The translations under genes were made by a program, and so were the position numbers. This document shows, one piece after another, positions 1 through 6,216 of a stretch of 6,327 bases of DNA. Origin of the DNA: Oceanospirillaceae bacterium UBA1126 (GTDB lineage: Bacteria; Pseudomonadota; Gammaproteobacteria; Pseudomonadales; Balneatricaceae). The notes beneath the pieces were generated by a model. It was not told the origin of the DNA and made no database searches. It was given only the letters and a program-made list of their open reading frames with translations. Each line of letters starts with the position of its first letter. Position 1 is the first letter of the stretch. The stretch covers positions 12,805 to 19,131 of the forward strand of contig DCAT01000144.1 in NCBI GenBank assembly GCA_002312935.1, written 5' to 3'.

Positions 1-465
1 CCACTTATGCATATTATTGCTGCAAAAGCTGTATGTTTTAAAGAAGCACTAGAACCTGAATTCAAAGACTATCAAGCCCAAGTTAAGTTAAATGCTAAAA
101 CTATGGCACAAACTTTTATGGACCGTGGGATAAATATTGTTTCTAACGGTACAGAAAATCATATGTTTCTTGTAGATCTCATAGATAAAGGTATTACTGG
201 CAAAGAAGCTGATGCTGCTCTTGGTCGAGCAAATATAACCGTAAACAAAAATGCTGTCCCCAATGATCCACAATCCCCTTTTGTAACAAGTGGATTAAGA
301 ATTGGAACTCCAGCAGCCACCACTAGGGGCTTCAAAGAAGATGAGGTAACTGAAGTTGCTTCCTGGATATGCGACGTCATTGAAAATATCAAAGATGATA
401 AGATAATAGGCGAAGTAAAAGAAAAAGTTAAAATTTTGTGTTCAAAATTCCCTGTTTATAAATAA
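1..465 (+). CDS. glyA: Serine hydroxymethyltransferase, C-terminal part (5' end outside window)
   Basis: This is a PLP-dependent cytosolic enzyme that interconverts serine plus tetrahydrofolate with glycine plus 5,10-methylene-tetrahydrofolate, the main source of one-carbon units. The frame is open from base 1 (Pro-Leu-Met-His onward), so the ATG at 7 is an internal Met, not the start. The 154 residues seen align from memory, without gaps, to E. coli GlyA from about Pro264 to the C-terminus at 417. Family blocks are clear: TGKEADAALGRANITVNKN, VPNDP, and PFVTSGLRIGTPA, whose Arg (window residue 100) corresponds to E. coli Arg363, which binds the substrate carboxylate. The PLP lysine lies upstream of the window. 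It ends TAA, 10 nt before nrdR, an order also found in Shewanella and Vibrio. Identification is firm; only the left edge is missing. Confidence 0.97.
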   Translation, partial: PLMHIIAAKAVCFKEALEPEFKDYQAQVKLNAKTMAQTFMDRGINIVSNGTENHMFLVDLIDKGITGKEADAALGRANITVNKNAVPNDPQSPFVTSGLRIGTPAATTRGFKEDEVTEVASWICDVIENIKDDKIIGEVKEKVKILCSKFPVYK

Positions 466-475
466 ATAGAATTAT

Positions 476-931
476 ATGCATTGTCCTTATTGTAGTTTCT
501 CCGATACCAGAGTCATCGATTCAAGATTGATTACTGAAGGTCTACAAATTAGAAGAAGAAGAGAATGTCCTGAATGTGGAGAAAGATTTACAACTTTTGA
601 AACAGCAGAATTACTTATGCCAAGGGTAATAAAACAAAAGAACAACACAAGAGAACCTTTTAATGAACAAAAACTTAGAGAAGGTTTGTACCGAGCTTTA
701 GAAAAAAGACCTGTGGGAGAAGAAGAAGTTGAAACTCTCATTGAAGATATAAAGAAAGACATCCGCTCATCCGGTGAAAGAGAAATACCTTCACGATTCA
801 TTGGAGAGGTGTGTATGCAAAATCTTAGAAAAATAGATGAAGTTGCCTTTATTAGATTTGCTTCTGTCTATCGTAGGTTTGAAGACATCACAGAGTTCAG
901 CGAAGAAGTAGAAAGACTCACAAGCGATTAA
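476..931 (+). CDS. nrdR: Transcriptional repressor NrdR
   Basis: NrdR is a nucleotide-sensing repressor of ribonucleotide reductase operons, acting at paired NrdR boxes. The 151-residue product has the family length (E. coli about 149) and both family parts. There is an N-terminal zinc ribbon with Cys3/Cys6 (CPYC) and Cys31/Cys34 (CPEC), followed by the basic stretch RRRREC at 26-31. An ATP-cone domain spans about 49-139, with VIK at 51-53, REPF at 59-62, the LEKRPV block at 75-80 and the RFASVYRRFEDI block at 127-138. The ATG at 476 is chosen because the CPYC motif must follow almost directly; no strong Shine-Dalgarno sequence precedes it. The gene starts 10 nt after glyA and ends 1 nt before ribD. 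This is the usual place for nrdR in Gammaproteobacteria, although riboflavin synthesis is not its known target. No NrdR box was recognised in the window. Confidence 0.97.
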   Translation: MHCPYCSFSDTRVIDSRLITEGLQIRRRRECPECGERFTTFETAELLMPRVIKQKNNTREPFNEQKLREGLYRALEKRPVGEEEVETLIEDIKKDIRSSGEREIPSRFIGEVCMQNLRKIDEVAFIRFASVYRRFEDITEFSEEVERLTSD

Positions 932-932
932 C

Positions 933-2051
933 ATGACTTTTCCTAAAGAGCATATGAAACATGCTCTGAAACTAGCAAAGAAAGGTATTTATTCTGTAGC
1001 TCCAAATCCTATGGTTGGATGTGTGATTGTTAAAGGCGACCAAGTTATTGGTGAAGGCTGGCATGTAAAAGCAGGACATAATCACGCTGAAATTAATGCC
1101 ATAGAAGATGTAAAGAAAAAACACGGATCTACTTCAAAAGAGCTTCTCCTTGGCAGTGACGTCTACGTAACACTAGAGCCTTGCAGTTCAACTGGAAGAA
1201 CGCCTCCCTGTAGTAAAGCTCTAATAAAAGCAGGCATAAAAAAAGTTTATATCGCTCAAGAAGACACTTCTCAAGAAGGTTTGGAGTCATTACGAGAAGC
1301 CAACATAGAAGTTGAAGTTGGCCTTTTAAATGATGAAGCTATTACTTTAAATACAGGGTTCTTTACAAGAATTAATGAAGGCCGACCTTTTGTAACTTGC
1401 AAAATAGCATGTTCTTTAGATGGAGGTATTGCACTTAGTAATGGAGAAAGCAAATGGATCACTTGTGAAGAATCCAGGAAGAACGCTCATCATATACGAG
1501 CTACTTCCGATGCTATATTAACCGGTATTGGTACGGTGCTAGCAGATAATCCAAGTCTGACTGCAAGAATTGAGAATCAAGATTTTATTGACCAGGGGAA
1601 AGATCCTTTACGTTGTGTGGTGGATAGCAGTCTAAGAATAACTGGAAAAGAAAAGGTATTAACTGATGGACATCCAACTATTATTTTTACAAATAAACTA
1701 GTAACAAAGTTTGACAGCGAGAATGTAAGCACCATTGCTAAGCCCGATGACAATAATAAGGTTTCTCTAAAAGGACTCTTACATCATTTAGGGCAAGTGG
1801 GAATTAATAACTTAATGCTAGAAGCTGGACCTATTCTTGTTGATGCAATGATAGAGGAAGAATTAATAGACAAATTTATTTTCTACATGGCTCCTAAGAT
1901 CTTGGGGACCGGTAAATTAAATTTTTCTAAATTAGAAGGTTCTATAAAAAACCTAGGTACAATTGCATTAGAAATTGAAGAAGCAGAAGTCATTGGTGAT
2001 GACCTCAGGCTGGCAATCACTCCAATATACAATAGAAATGAAGTTAAATAG
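933..2051 (+). CDS. ribD: Bifunctional riboflavin biosynthesis protein RibD (pyrimidine deaminase/reductase)
   Basis: RibD carries out two consecutive cytosolic steps of riboflavin synthesis: deamination of 2,5-diamino-6-ribosylamino-4(3H)-pyrimidinone 5'-phosphate, then NADPH-dependent reduction of the ribosyl side chain. At 372 residues it has normal length. The deaminase domain (about 1-145) shows APNPMVGCV at 23-31, HAE at 51-53 (zinc His51, catalytic Glu53), and LEPC...TPPC with zinc ligands Cys84 and Cys93. The reductase domain (about 152-366) shows SLDGGIAL near 161, ILTGIGTVLADNPSLT at 195-210, and LEAGP followed by APKILG at 320-325. One oddity is that the usual CSH after the zinc cysteine is CSS here (Ser86), and EGGP is EAGP. 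The ATG at 933 lies 1 nt after the nrdR stop. The 3' end overlaps the next gene by 14 nt, suggesting translational coupling. Both domains look intact. Confidence 0.96.
   Translation: MTFPKEHMKHALKLAKKGIYSVAPNPMVGCVIVKGDQVIGEGWHVKAGHNHAEINAIEDVKKKHGSTSKELLLGSDVYVTLEPCSSTGRTPPCSKALIKAGIKKVYIAQEDTSQEGLESLREANIEVEVGLLNDEAITLNTGFFTRINEGRPFVTCKIACSLDGGIALSNGESKWITCEESRKNAHHIRATSDAILTGIGTVLADNPSLTARIENQDFIDQGKDPLRCVVDSSLRITGKEKVLTDGHPTIIFTNKLVTKFDSENVSTIAKPDDNNKVSLKGLLHHLGQVGINNLMLEAGPILVDAMIEEELIDKFIFYMAPKILGTGKLNFSKLEGSIKNLGTIALEIEEAEVIGDDLRLAITPIYNRNEVK
2038..2051 (+). other. 14-nt ribD/ribBX coding overlap
   Basis: The ribBX ATG (2038-2040) lies inside the last codons of ribD, which stops with TAG at 2049-2051 in another frame. 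No good Shine-Dalgarno sequence is seen upstream (the bases just before the start are AATAGAA). Translation of ribBX therefore probably depends on ribosomes finishing ribD. The overlap also shows that no ribE gene or remnant lies between the two. Confidence 0.85.
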
Positions 2052-3129
2052 CATACAAGAGCTGATTACGGATATCGCTCAAGGCAAGATGGTTATCCTT
2101 ATGGATGATGAGGATCGAGAAAATGAAGGCGACTTGATACTTGCAGGTGAGAAAGTAACATCTGAAACAGTAAACTTCATGGCCACGCACGCAAGAGGTT
2201 TAATTTGTTTAGCCTTAGACCAAAATAAATGTGAAGACTTGGGACTAGAACAAATGGTTAAACATAATGGCACGGAACTAGGTACAGCTTTTACAGGATC
2301 AATTGAAGCTGCTACAGGAGTAACGACTGGTATATCCGCTGCTGATCGCGCTACCACAATCCTTGCAGCAGTAAAAAAGAATGCTACATCAGAAGATATA
2401 GTACAACCCGGCCATGTTTTTCCAATTAAAGCAGAAAAGGGAGGGGTTTTAACACGAGCAGGCCATACAGAGGCCGGTACGGACCTAGCAAAATTAGCTG
2501 GCTTTGGGCCTTCGGCAGTTATTGTAGAAATAATGAATGACGACGGGACCATGGCACGAAGAAATGACCTTGAAGTATTTGCTCAAAAACATGACCTAAA
2601 AATTGGGACTATAGCTGACTTAATACACTACAGAAACATTAGTGAAAAAAGTGTAGAGCTTTTAGATAAGACTTCTGTCGTAACAGAAATGGGAGACTTC
2701 AATCTTTATGCTTACCGAGACACAATTACAAACGACGTACACTTAGCCTTAGTTAAAGGAGAACTTTCTTCACAAAAAGAGGTGATTGTAAGAGTACAGC
2801 AAACCAACGTACTCCATGACATTATGGGAATCAATCAATTTGGTAGTAGATGGTCTTTTTCTGATGCCATGAAAAAGATTAATGAAGAAAGAGAAGGCGT
2901 CTTATTACTTCTTTCAAATAAAGAAACTTCAGGAGAAATTCTTAATAATATTAATTTCCTCAAGGACAAAAAGAGAAAAGATAGTGCGGAAACTCCCGAT
3001 AATCGGATAATTGGTGTAGGCTCTCAAATTCTTAGAGACCTAGGTATAAAAAAAATAAGACTGTTAGGTTCCTCTGTTAAATACCCACTCACAGGATTCG
3101 ACCTTGAAATAACTGAATTTATAAACTAA
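2038..3129 (+). CDS. ribBX: 3,4-dihydroxy-2-butanone-4-phosphate synthase fused to degenerate GTP cyclohydrolase II-like domain (RibBX; often auto-annotated RibBA)
   Basis: The N-terminal half converts ribulose 5-phosphate to 3,4-dihydroxy-2-butanone 4-phosphate plus formate. The domain is complete (about 1-202): DDEDRENEGDL at 23-33, THARGL at 50-55, GVTTGISAADRA at 94-105, PGHVFP at 124-129, and RAGHTEAGTDL at 140-150. The C-terminal part (about 206-363) keeps the GTP cyclohydrolase II outline (GVGSQILRDLG at 326-336, a closing YPLTGFDLEI segment), but the zinc motif that should follow Arg252-Val253 is replaced and there is no cysteine after residue 65. The usual RQEGRGIGL motif reads SNKETSGEI and the segment after it is shortened. 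This matches the described RibBX variant, in which the second domain lacks cyclohydrolase activity, so RibA should lie elsewhere. The ATG at 2038 is preferred over a TTG at 1975 because it gives the normal N-terminus and only a 14-nt overlap with ribD. Confidence 0.93.
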   Translation: MKLNSIQELITDIAQGKMVILMDDEDRENEGDLILAGEKVTSETVNFMATHARGLICLALDQNKCEDLGLEQMVKHNGTELGTAFTGSIEAATGVTTGISAADRATTILAAVKKNATSEDIVQPGHVFPIKAEKGGVLTRAGHTEAGTDLAKLAGFGPSAVIVEIMNDDGTMARRNDLEVFAQKHDLKIGTIADLIHYRNISEKSVELLDKTSVVTEMGDFNLYAYRDTITNDVHLALVKGELSSQKEVIVRVQQTNVLHDIMGINQFGSRWSFSDAMKKINEEREGVLLLLSNKETSGEILNNINFLKDKKRKDSAETPDNRIIGVGSQILRDLGIKKIRLLGSSVKYPLTGFDLEITEFIN

Positions 3130-3133
3130 AAGA

Positions 3134-3595
3134 ATGAAAGGTATTACAAAATTTTCTCCTTCTCCTCAATCAATTGAGGCGAACTATGGGATAGTTTATA
3201 CAAGTTGGAATGAAGAGATTGTGAATAGTCTTCTTGAAAACACTAAACAAGAACTTTTATCCCTGGGGGTGAAAGAAAATAATATCTCAGTTATGGAGGT
3301 ACCAGGAGCTTTTGAAATACCGCTTGCTGCAAAATCTCTAGCCTCAAGAGTTGATGTAGTTATAACCTTAGGGGCTATTGTAAAAGGTGATACGCCTCAT
3401 TTTGATTTTATTGCTTCAAGTTGCGCTCAAGGTATAGTCCAAGCGTCTTTAGATAAGAACAAACCTATAATCTTTGGTGTGCTTACTACTAATAATGAGG
3501 AGCAAGCCTTAGAGCGATCTGATGCAAATAGAGAAAATAAAGGTGCAGAATTTGCTCGAAGCGCCATGCAAATGATTGAAGCTTTATCAAATTAG
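3134..3595 (+). CDS. ribH: 6,7-dimethyl-8-ribityllumazine synthase (RibH)
   Basis: RibH condenses 5-amino-6-ribitylaminouracil with 3,4-dihydroxy-2-butanone 4-phosphate to give lumazine, the substrate of riboflavin synthase. Family members assemble as pentamers or 60-mer shells. The 153-residue product has normal length. Visible family features are an aromatic residue, Trp25, in the substrate-stacking position (SWN), VPGAFEIP at 56-63, GAIVKGDTPHFDF at 80-92 with the catalytic His at 89, and EQALERSD with the phosphate-binding Arg at 128, followed by NKGAEFA at 135-141. The Arg usual in the IRG motif is Lys84, a conservative change. The ATG follows the ribBX stop by 4 nt and its own stop lies 1 nt before nusB, so it sits in the same operon as its substrate-making enzymes. 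Some genomes label this gene ribE. Confidence 0.96.
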   Translation: MKGITKFSPSPQSIEANYGIVYTSWNEEIVNSLLENTKQELLSLGVKENNISVMEVPGAFEIPLAAKSLASRVDVVITLGAIVKGDTPHFDFIASSCAQGIVQASLDKNKPIIFGVLTTNNEEQALERSDANRENKGAEFARSAMQMIEALSN

Positions 3596-3596
3596 A

Positions 3597-3995
3597 ATGA
3601 CTAAAAAAACTTCCACCTCTCCTACACGCTCAAGAGATAAAGTTCTTCAGAGTCTCTACGAAATAGAAGTAGGAGGCGCCAGCCTAAAAGAAGTATTAAA
3701 AGACCAATTCACCAAAAAGAATTATCCTCACTACAAATCTTTGCTTGAAGGAATTGTGGAGTCACAAGAAAAGATTGATGAGCTACTAGAAAATAATATG
3801 GATAGATCTTTATCCGATCTAGATCCAATCGAAAGAAATGCTTTGAGATTAGCTATTTATGAATTGCTTAATAATAATCTTGATAAACCTATTGTTATTA
3901 ATGAAAGTATAAGATTAACTAAAAAATATGGCACCGCTCAGGGCTATAAGTATGTTAATGCCTTACTCGATAAGATTATTAAAGAGGCTTTTTAG
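3597..3995 (+). CDS. nusB: Transcription antitermination factor NusB
   Basis: NusB binds boxA RNA together with NusE (ribosomal protein S10) and supports antitermination of rRNA operons. The 132-residue protein is slightly shorter than E. coli NusB (139). It has the basic N-terminal helix RSRDKVLQSLYE at 11-22, the LDPIERNALRLAIYEL block at 75-90, PIVINESIRLTKKYG at 98-112, and YKYVNALLDKI at 117-127, all diagnostic for the family. The ATG at 3597 is 1 nt after the ribH stop and is preferred over an in-frame TTG at 3576 that would overlap ribH. ribH-nusB linkage is common in bacteria. In Gammaproteobacteria thiL and pgpA often follow, but here the operon ends and a convergent gene overlaps the last 17 nt. 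Confidence 0.95.
   Translation: MTKKTSTSPTRSRDKVLQSLYEIEVGGASLKEVLKDQFTKKNYPHYKSLLEGIVESQEKIDELLENNMDRSLSDLDPIERNALRLAIYELLNNNLDKPIVINESIRLTKKYGTAQGYKYVNALLDKIIKEAF
3979..3995. other. 17-nt tail-to-tail overlap of nusB and the DUF3604 gene
   Basis: The nusB stop (TAG, 3993-3995, plus strand) and the DUF3604 stop (TAA on the minus strand, 3979-3981) lie within each other's coding regions. There is no intergenic space for a conventional bidirectional terminator, so each transcript must end inside the opposite gene or run antisense into it. Confidence 0.9.
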
Positions 3996-6210
3996 GGACT
4001 TTTATAAATATAGGAGAAGACCAAGCGCGCTCTTTTATTTCTCCCAAACAATCCCCTTCTTCTTCACCTTTCTTATCACCACAAAGATTTACTGAACTGC
4101 ATGAGCCGTTTTCATCCATATCACATGAAAAACCATTACCGTTTATTGCTTGAGAAGGCTCTTGAATAGCACGTGCGTAATAAACAATCTCTCTATTGCT
4201 ACCAAGAAATTGTTCATCTTCAAATTCTACTACACAACCTTCTTGAGAAGGCTCGCAGTCAAAAGTTTTCCACGGGTCTTCAATTAATGGGTCTATAGGC
4301 TCACCTGAATAAGACTGTGGTCTAATCCTTACTATTTCTATACTCGTTATAATTTTTCTTAGGTCGCTTGGGTTAAAACATTCACCCTTACAAAGCTGAG
4401 AGATAACTTCACTTACCTTTGCATTGATATTCAAATCACAACCCGGTTTTTGAATTTGGGCACCTATAGCTTTAACTCTAAAAATAGGATTATTCTCAAG
4501 ATCAACTTCTGATCCCATAGGTTGAATAACACCAGAATTATGATTAATTAAGTCAAACCAAAGGAGAATCCTATCTCCGCTCGTGGCATATACTTCACGG
4601 CTATCCATTGAATCCCATAAAGCTTGTCTGTTACGGCCTTTTGAATGTGCAGCTACTAAACCTCCCGTATATATAAAAGAAGAAATCCTCTCTACCTTTA
4701 TTGGAATGCTAATTTGGTCCTTAAATTTTCTTAAATCTATTTTTTTTGTAGAAGGCAATTGCGGTTCTTTTTTTGGTCCCAAACTCGATAAAGAATTATT
4801 TTTTGAAGAGTACTTTGAGTCTGAGTTTAGATAACGAAAGACTTCTTTATATCCTGTACCTGGTCTTGATTGGTGATTATCACTGGAGCCAATAAAACCA
4901 AAACGGTAGCCTTCAGGTTCTCCGCTAGTAAAGTCTCTAATGGCTAAAGCATATTGAGCTGACATTTGAGGTCGATAATTAAAGGCCGGTAAAAAACAAT
5001 CTAAACATTGACCTGAATCTAGCCATTCAGTAGGTTCTGAACCAGGAACAGTAAGAAGACCAAATGGATTAACGCTTACGTAATTTTGTCTGGCAGCACG
5101 TGCTCTCTTATCACATTCTTCCAAAGAGCCAGCAGCGACTCTGCACCTTTCTCTGATAATTTCTCCTGCTTGGTGGCATTCTGGAATAAAACCAGGAGAG
5201 GGTTGCGGACAAGACAAAATACTGCTGCCGTCATAGTTCAATGTTCTCCAAGATCTATACTCTTCGGTGTTGCCATGACCAGAGTAAAGTTCGATTAACT
5301 TTTGATAGTTAGGGTCATGATCTTTTTTATTAAGCTGTGTATCCCAAGCGGCCATGGGAGGGGCTGTAGTTCCCCAAGCTGTACCATGAGGTATGACTAA
5401 AGAATCGAACCCCCATTCATCTAACTTTTTAAAGAGCACCTCAGGCGAAACAGCTCGCTCAATACAATCAACCGGTAAATCTCTCACTGGTTTATCAGAG
5501 GAGCATCGCTCTAGGTTATTAGTTATAAGTTTCCGATACCTAAAATTATAATAATTTTGTCTATTCTTAAAATCATACAAACTTGCAGCTAACATTGTTG
5601 ATATTGGCATTAGGGAGGAGAGTTCAAAAAATTTCTCTTCAGCACCAATAGGTCTCAAAGGAATTTCATCATTTTCTATGCTTCTAAGAATGACATTCTT
5701 GTGCCCGTAATGGCTAGATTTATTTAAGCTTTTTTGAGTCCATTCCCAACCCAACAAAGGAATAATTGGTGGATTATCTAAATCTTTTGAAATAAGAGCA
5801 CAATTCTGAATAGAAGAAATGGTATCTCGCCACTCTCTACTAGTCAGCCATTCAGCATGGTCAGTTACTGCAAAAAAATCTAAATTAGAACAAAATCTAG
5901 CAAAATTACAGGCGTCTGCCACTGGATGTACTCCTTCTCCTTGCATTATGGGTAAATTTAATAGAAAAGCATCTAATGAAAATGTTGAATGAACATGAAG
6001 ATCTCCAAATAAGATTTGTTTAGTATCTTCACCTGTTGATCGGCTAACTTGATTGCTTCTCGTTGGATAAGAACGCTCTTCTTGTACATTTTCTCCTGCA
6101 CCTTCATAAACTCCGAACCAATTAAAATACATACCCATCACTAGGAAAATAATAGGGAAAAGGAAAATTAAGGAGACGTATAAAGAATACTTAGTTAATT
6201 TGGGGCTCAT
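3979..6210 (-). CDS. DUF3604 domain-containing protein, membrane-anchored, PHP-like
   Basis: This is a 743-residue member of the DUF3604 family, which is common in marine bacteria and has no firmly assigned reaction. A short basic N-terminus precedes a hydrophobic segment at about 8-29, predicting a signal anchor or uncleaved signal with the rest in the periplasm; no lipobox is seen. The body has PHP-like metal-binding motifs: GDLHVHS at 69-75, VTDHAEW at 115-121, SHYGH at 166-170, IPHGTAWG at 273-280, SGHG at 310-313 and GSSDNH at 441-446. Further blocks that I recall as family-typical are REVYATSGDRI at 538-548 and ERAWSSPIF at 727-735. All 20 cysteines lie after the membrane segment, which suits an oxidised compartment. 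A metal-dependent hydrolase or phosphoesterase is a guess from the fold. Its TAA lies inside the nusB 3' end, and its ATG is 6 nt downstream of another minus-strand frame. Confidence 0.88.
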   Translation of the reverse strand: MSPKLTKYSLYVSLIFLFPIIFLVMGMYFNWFGVYEGAGENVQEERSYPTRSNQVSRSTGEDTKQILFGDLHVHSTFSLDAFLLNLPIMQGEGVHPVADACNFARFCSNLDFFAVTDHAEWLTSREWRDTISSIQNCALISKDLDNPPIIPLLGWEWTQKSLNKSSHYGHKNVILRSIENDEIPLRPIGAEEKFFELSSLMPISTMLAASLYDFKNRQNYYNFRYRKLITNNLERCSSDKPVRDLPVDCIERAVSPEVLFKKLDEWGFDSLVIPHGTAWGTTAPPMAAWDTQLNKKDHDPNYQKLIELYSGHGNTEEYRSWRTLNYDGSSILSCPQPSPGFIPECHQAGEIIRERCRVAAGSLEECDKRARAARQNYVSVNPFGLLTVPGSEPTEWLDSGQCLDCFLPAFNYRPQMSAQYALAIRDFTSGEPEGYRFGFIGSSDNHQSRPGTGYKEVFRYLNSDSKYSSKNNSLSSLGPKKEPQLPSTKKIDLRKFKDQISIPIKVERISSFIYTGGLVAAHSKGRNRQALWDSMDSREVYATSGDRILLWFDLINHNSGVIQPMGSEVDLENNPIFRVKAIGAQIQKPGCDLNINAKVSEVISQLCKGECFNPSDLRKIITSIEIVRIRPQSYSGEPIDPLIEDPWKTFDCEPSQEGCVVEFEDEQFLGSNREIVYYARAIQEPSQAINGNGFSCDMDENGSCSSVNLCGDKKGEEEGDCLGEIKERAWSSPIFIKVPKKPL

Positions 6211-6216
6211 CCAAAA

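Noticed and set aside
7..465. The ATG at 7 as the start of a small 152-residue gene
   Set aside because: The frame is open to base 1 and the sequence aligns to the interior of GlyA, so this is a truncated gene at the window edge.
487..801. 104-codon minus-strand open frame opposite nrdR
   Set aside because: It lies wholly within nrdR, whose zinc ribbon and ATP-cone are clear; the translation has no recognisable motif.
1975..2037. Upstream TTG start for ribBX adding 21 residues
   Set aside because: It would overlap ribD by 77 nt and add a non-conserved leader; the ATG at 2038 gives the standard RibB N-terminus.
2030..2051. Possible FMN riboswitch before ribBX
   Set aside because: There is no untranslated leader: ribBX begins inside ribD, and nothing like the conserved multi-helix FMN aptamer is present.
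2079..2552. 157-codon minus-strand open frame opposite the RibB domain
   Set aside because: It mirrors a strongly conserved enzyme-coding stretch, resembles no family, and its Ser/Pro-rich translation is typical of an antisense shadow.
3576..3596. Upstream TTG start for nusB adding 7 residues
   Set aside because: It overlaps ribH and uses a rarer start codon; the ATG at 3597 fits the 1-4 nt spacing seen elsewhere in the operon.
3981..3995. AAAG-AGG-CTTT followed by T's at the end of nusB, considered as an intrinsic terminator
   Set aside because: A four-base-pair, mostly A-T stem with a three-base loop is too weak, and the bases code in both genes.
4013..4044. Inverted repeat GGAGAA ... TTCTCC, considered as a terminator downstream of nusB
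   Set aside because: The stem is only 6 bp around a 20-nt loop, it has no following T-run, and it lies inside DUF3604 coding sequence; probably chance.
4583..4834. 83-codon plus-strand open frame inside the DUF3604 gene
   Set aside because: It is antisense to a coding region with family motifs on both sides and has no motif or good start context of its own.
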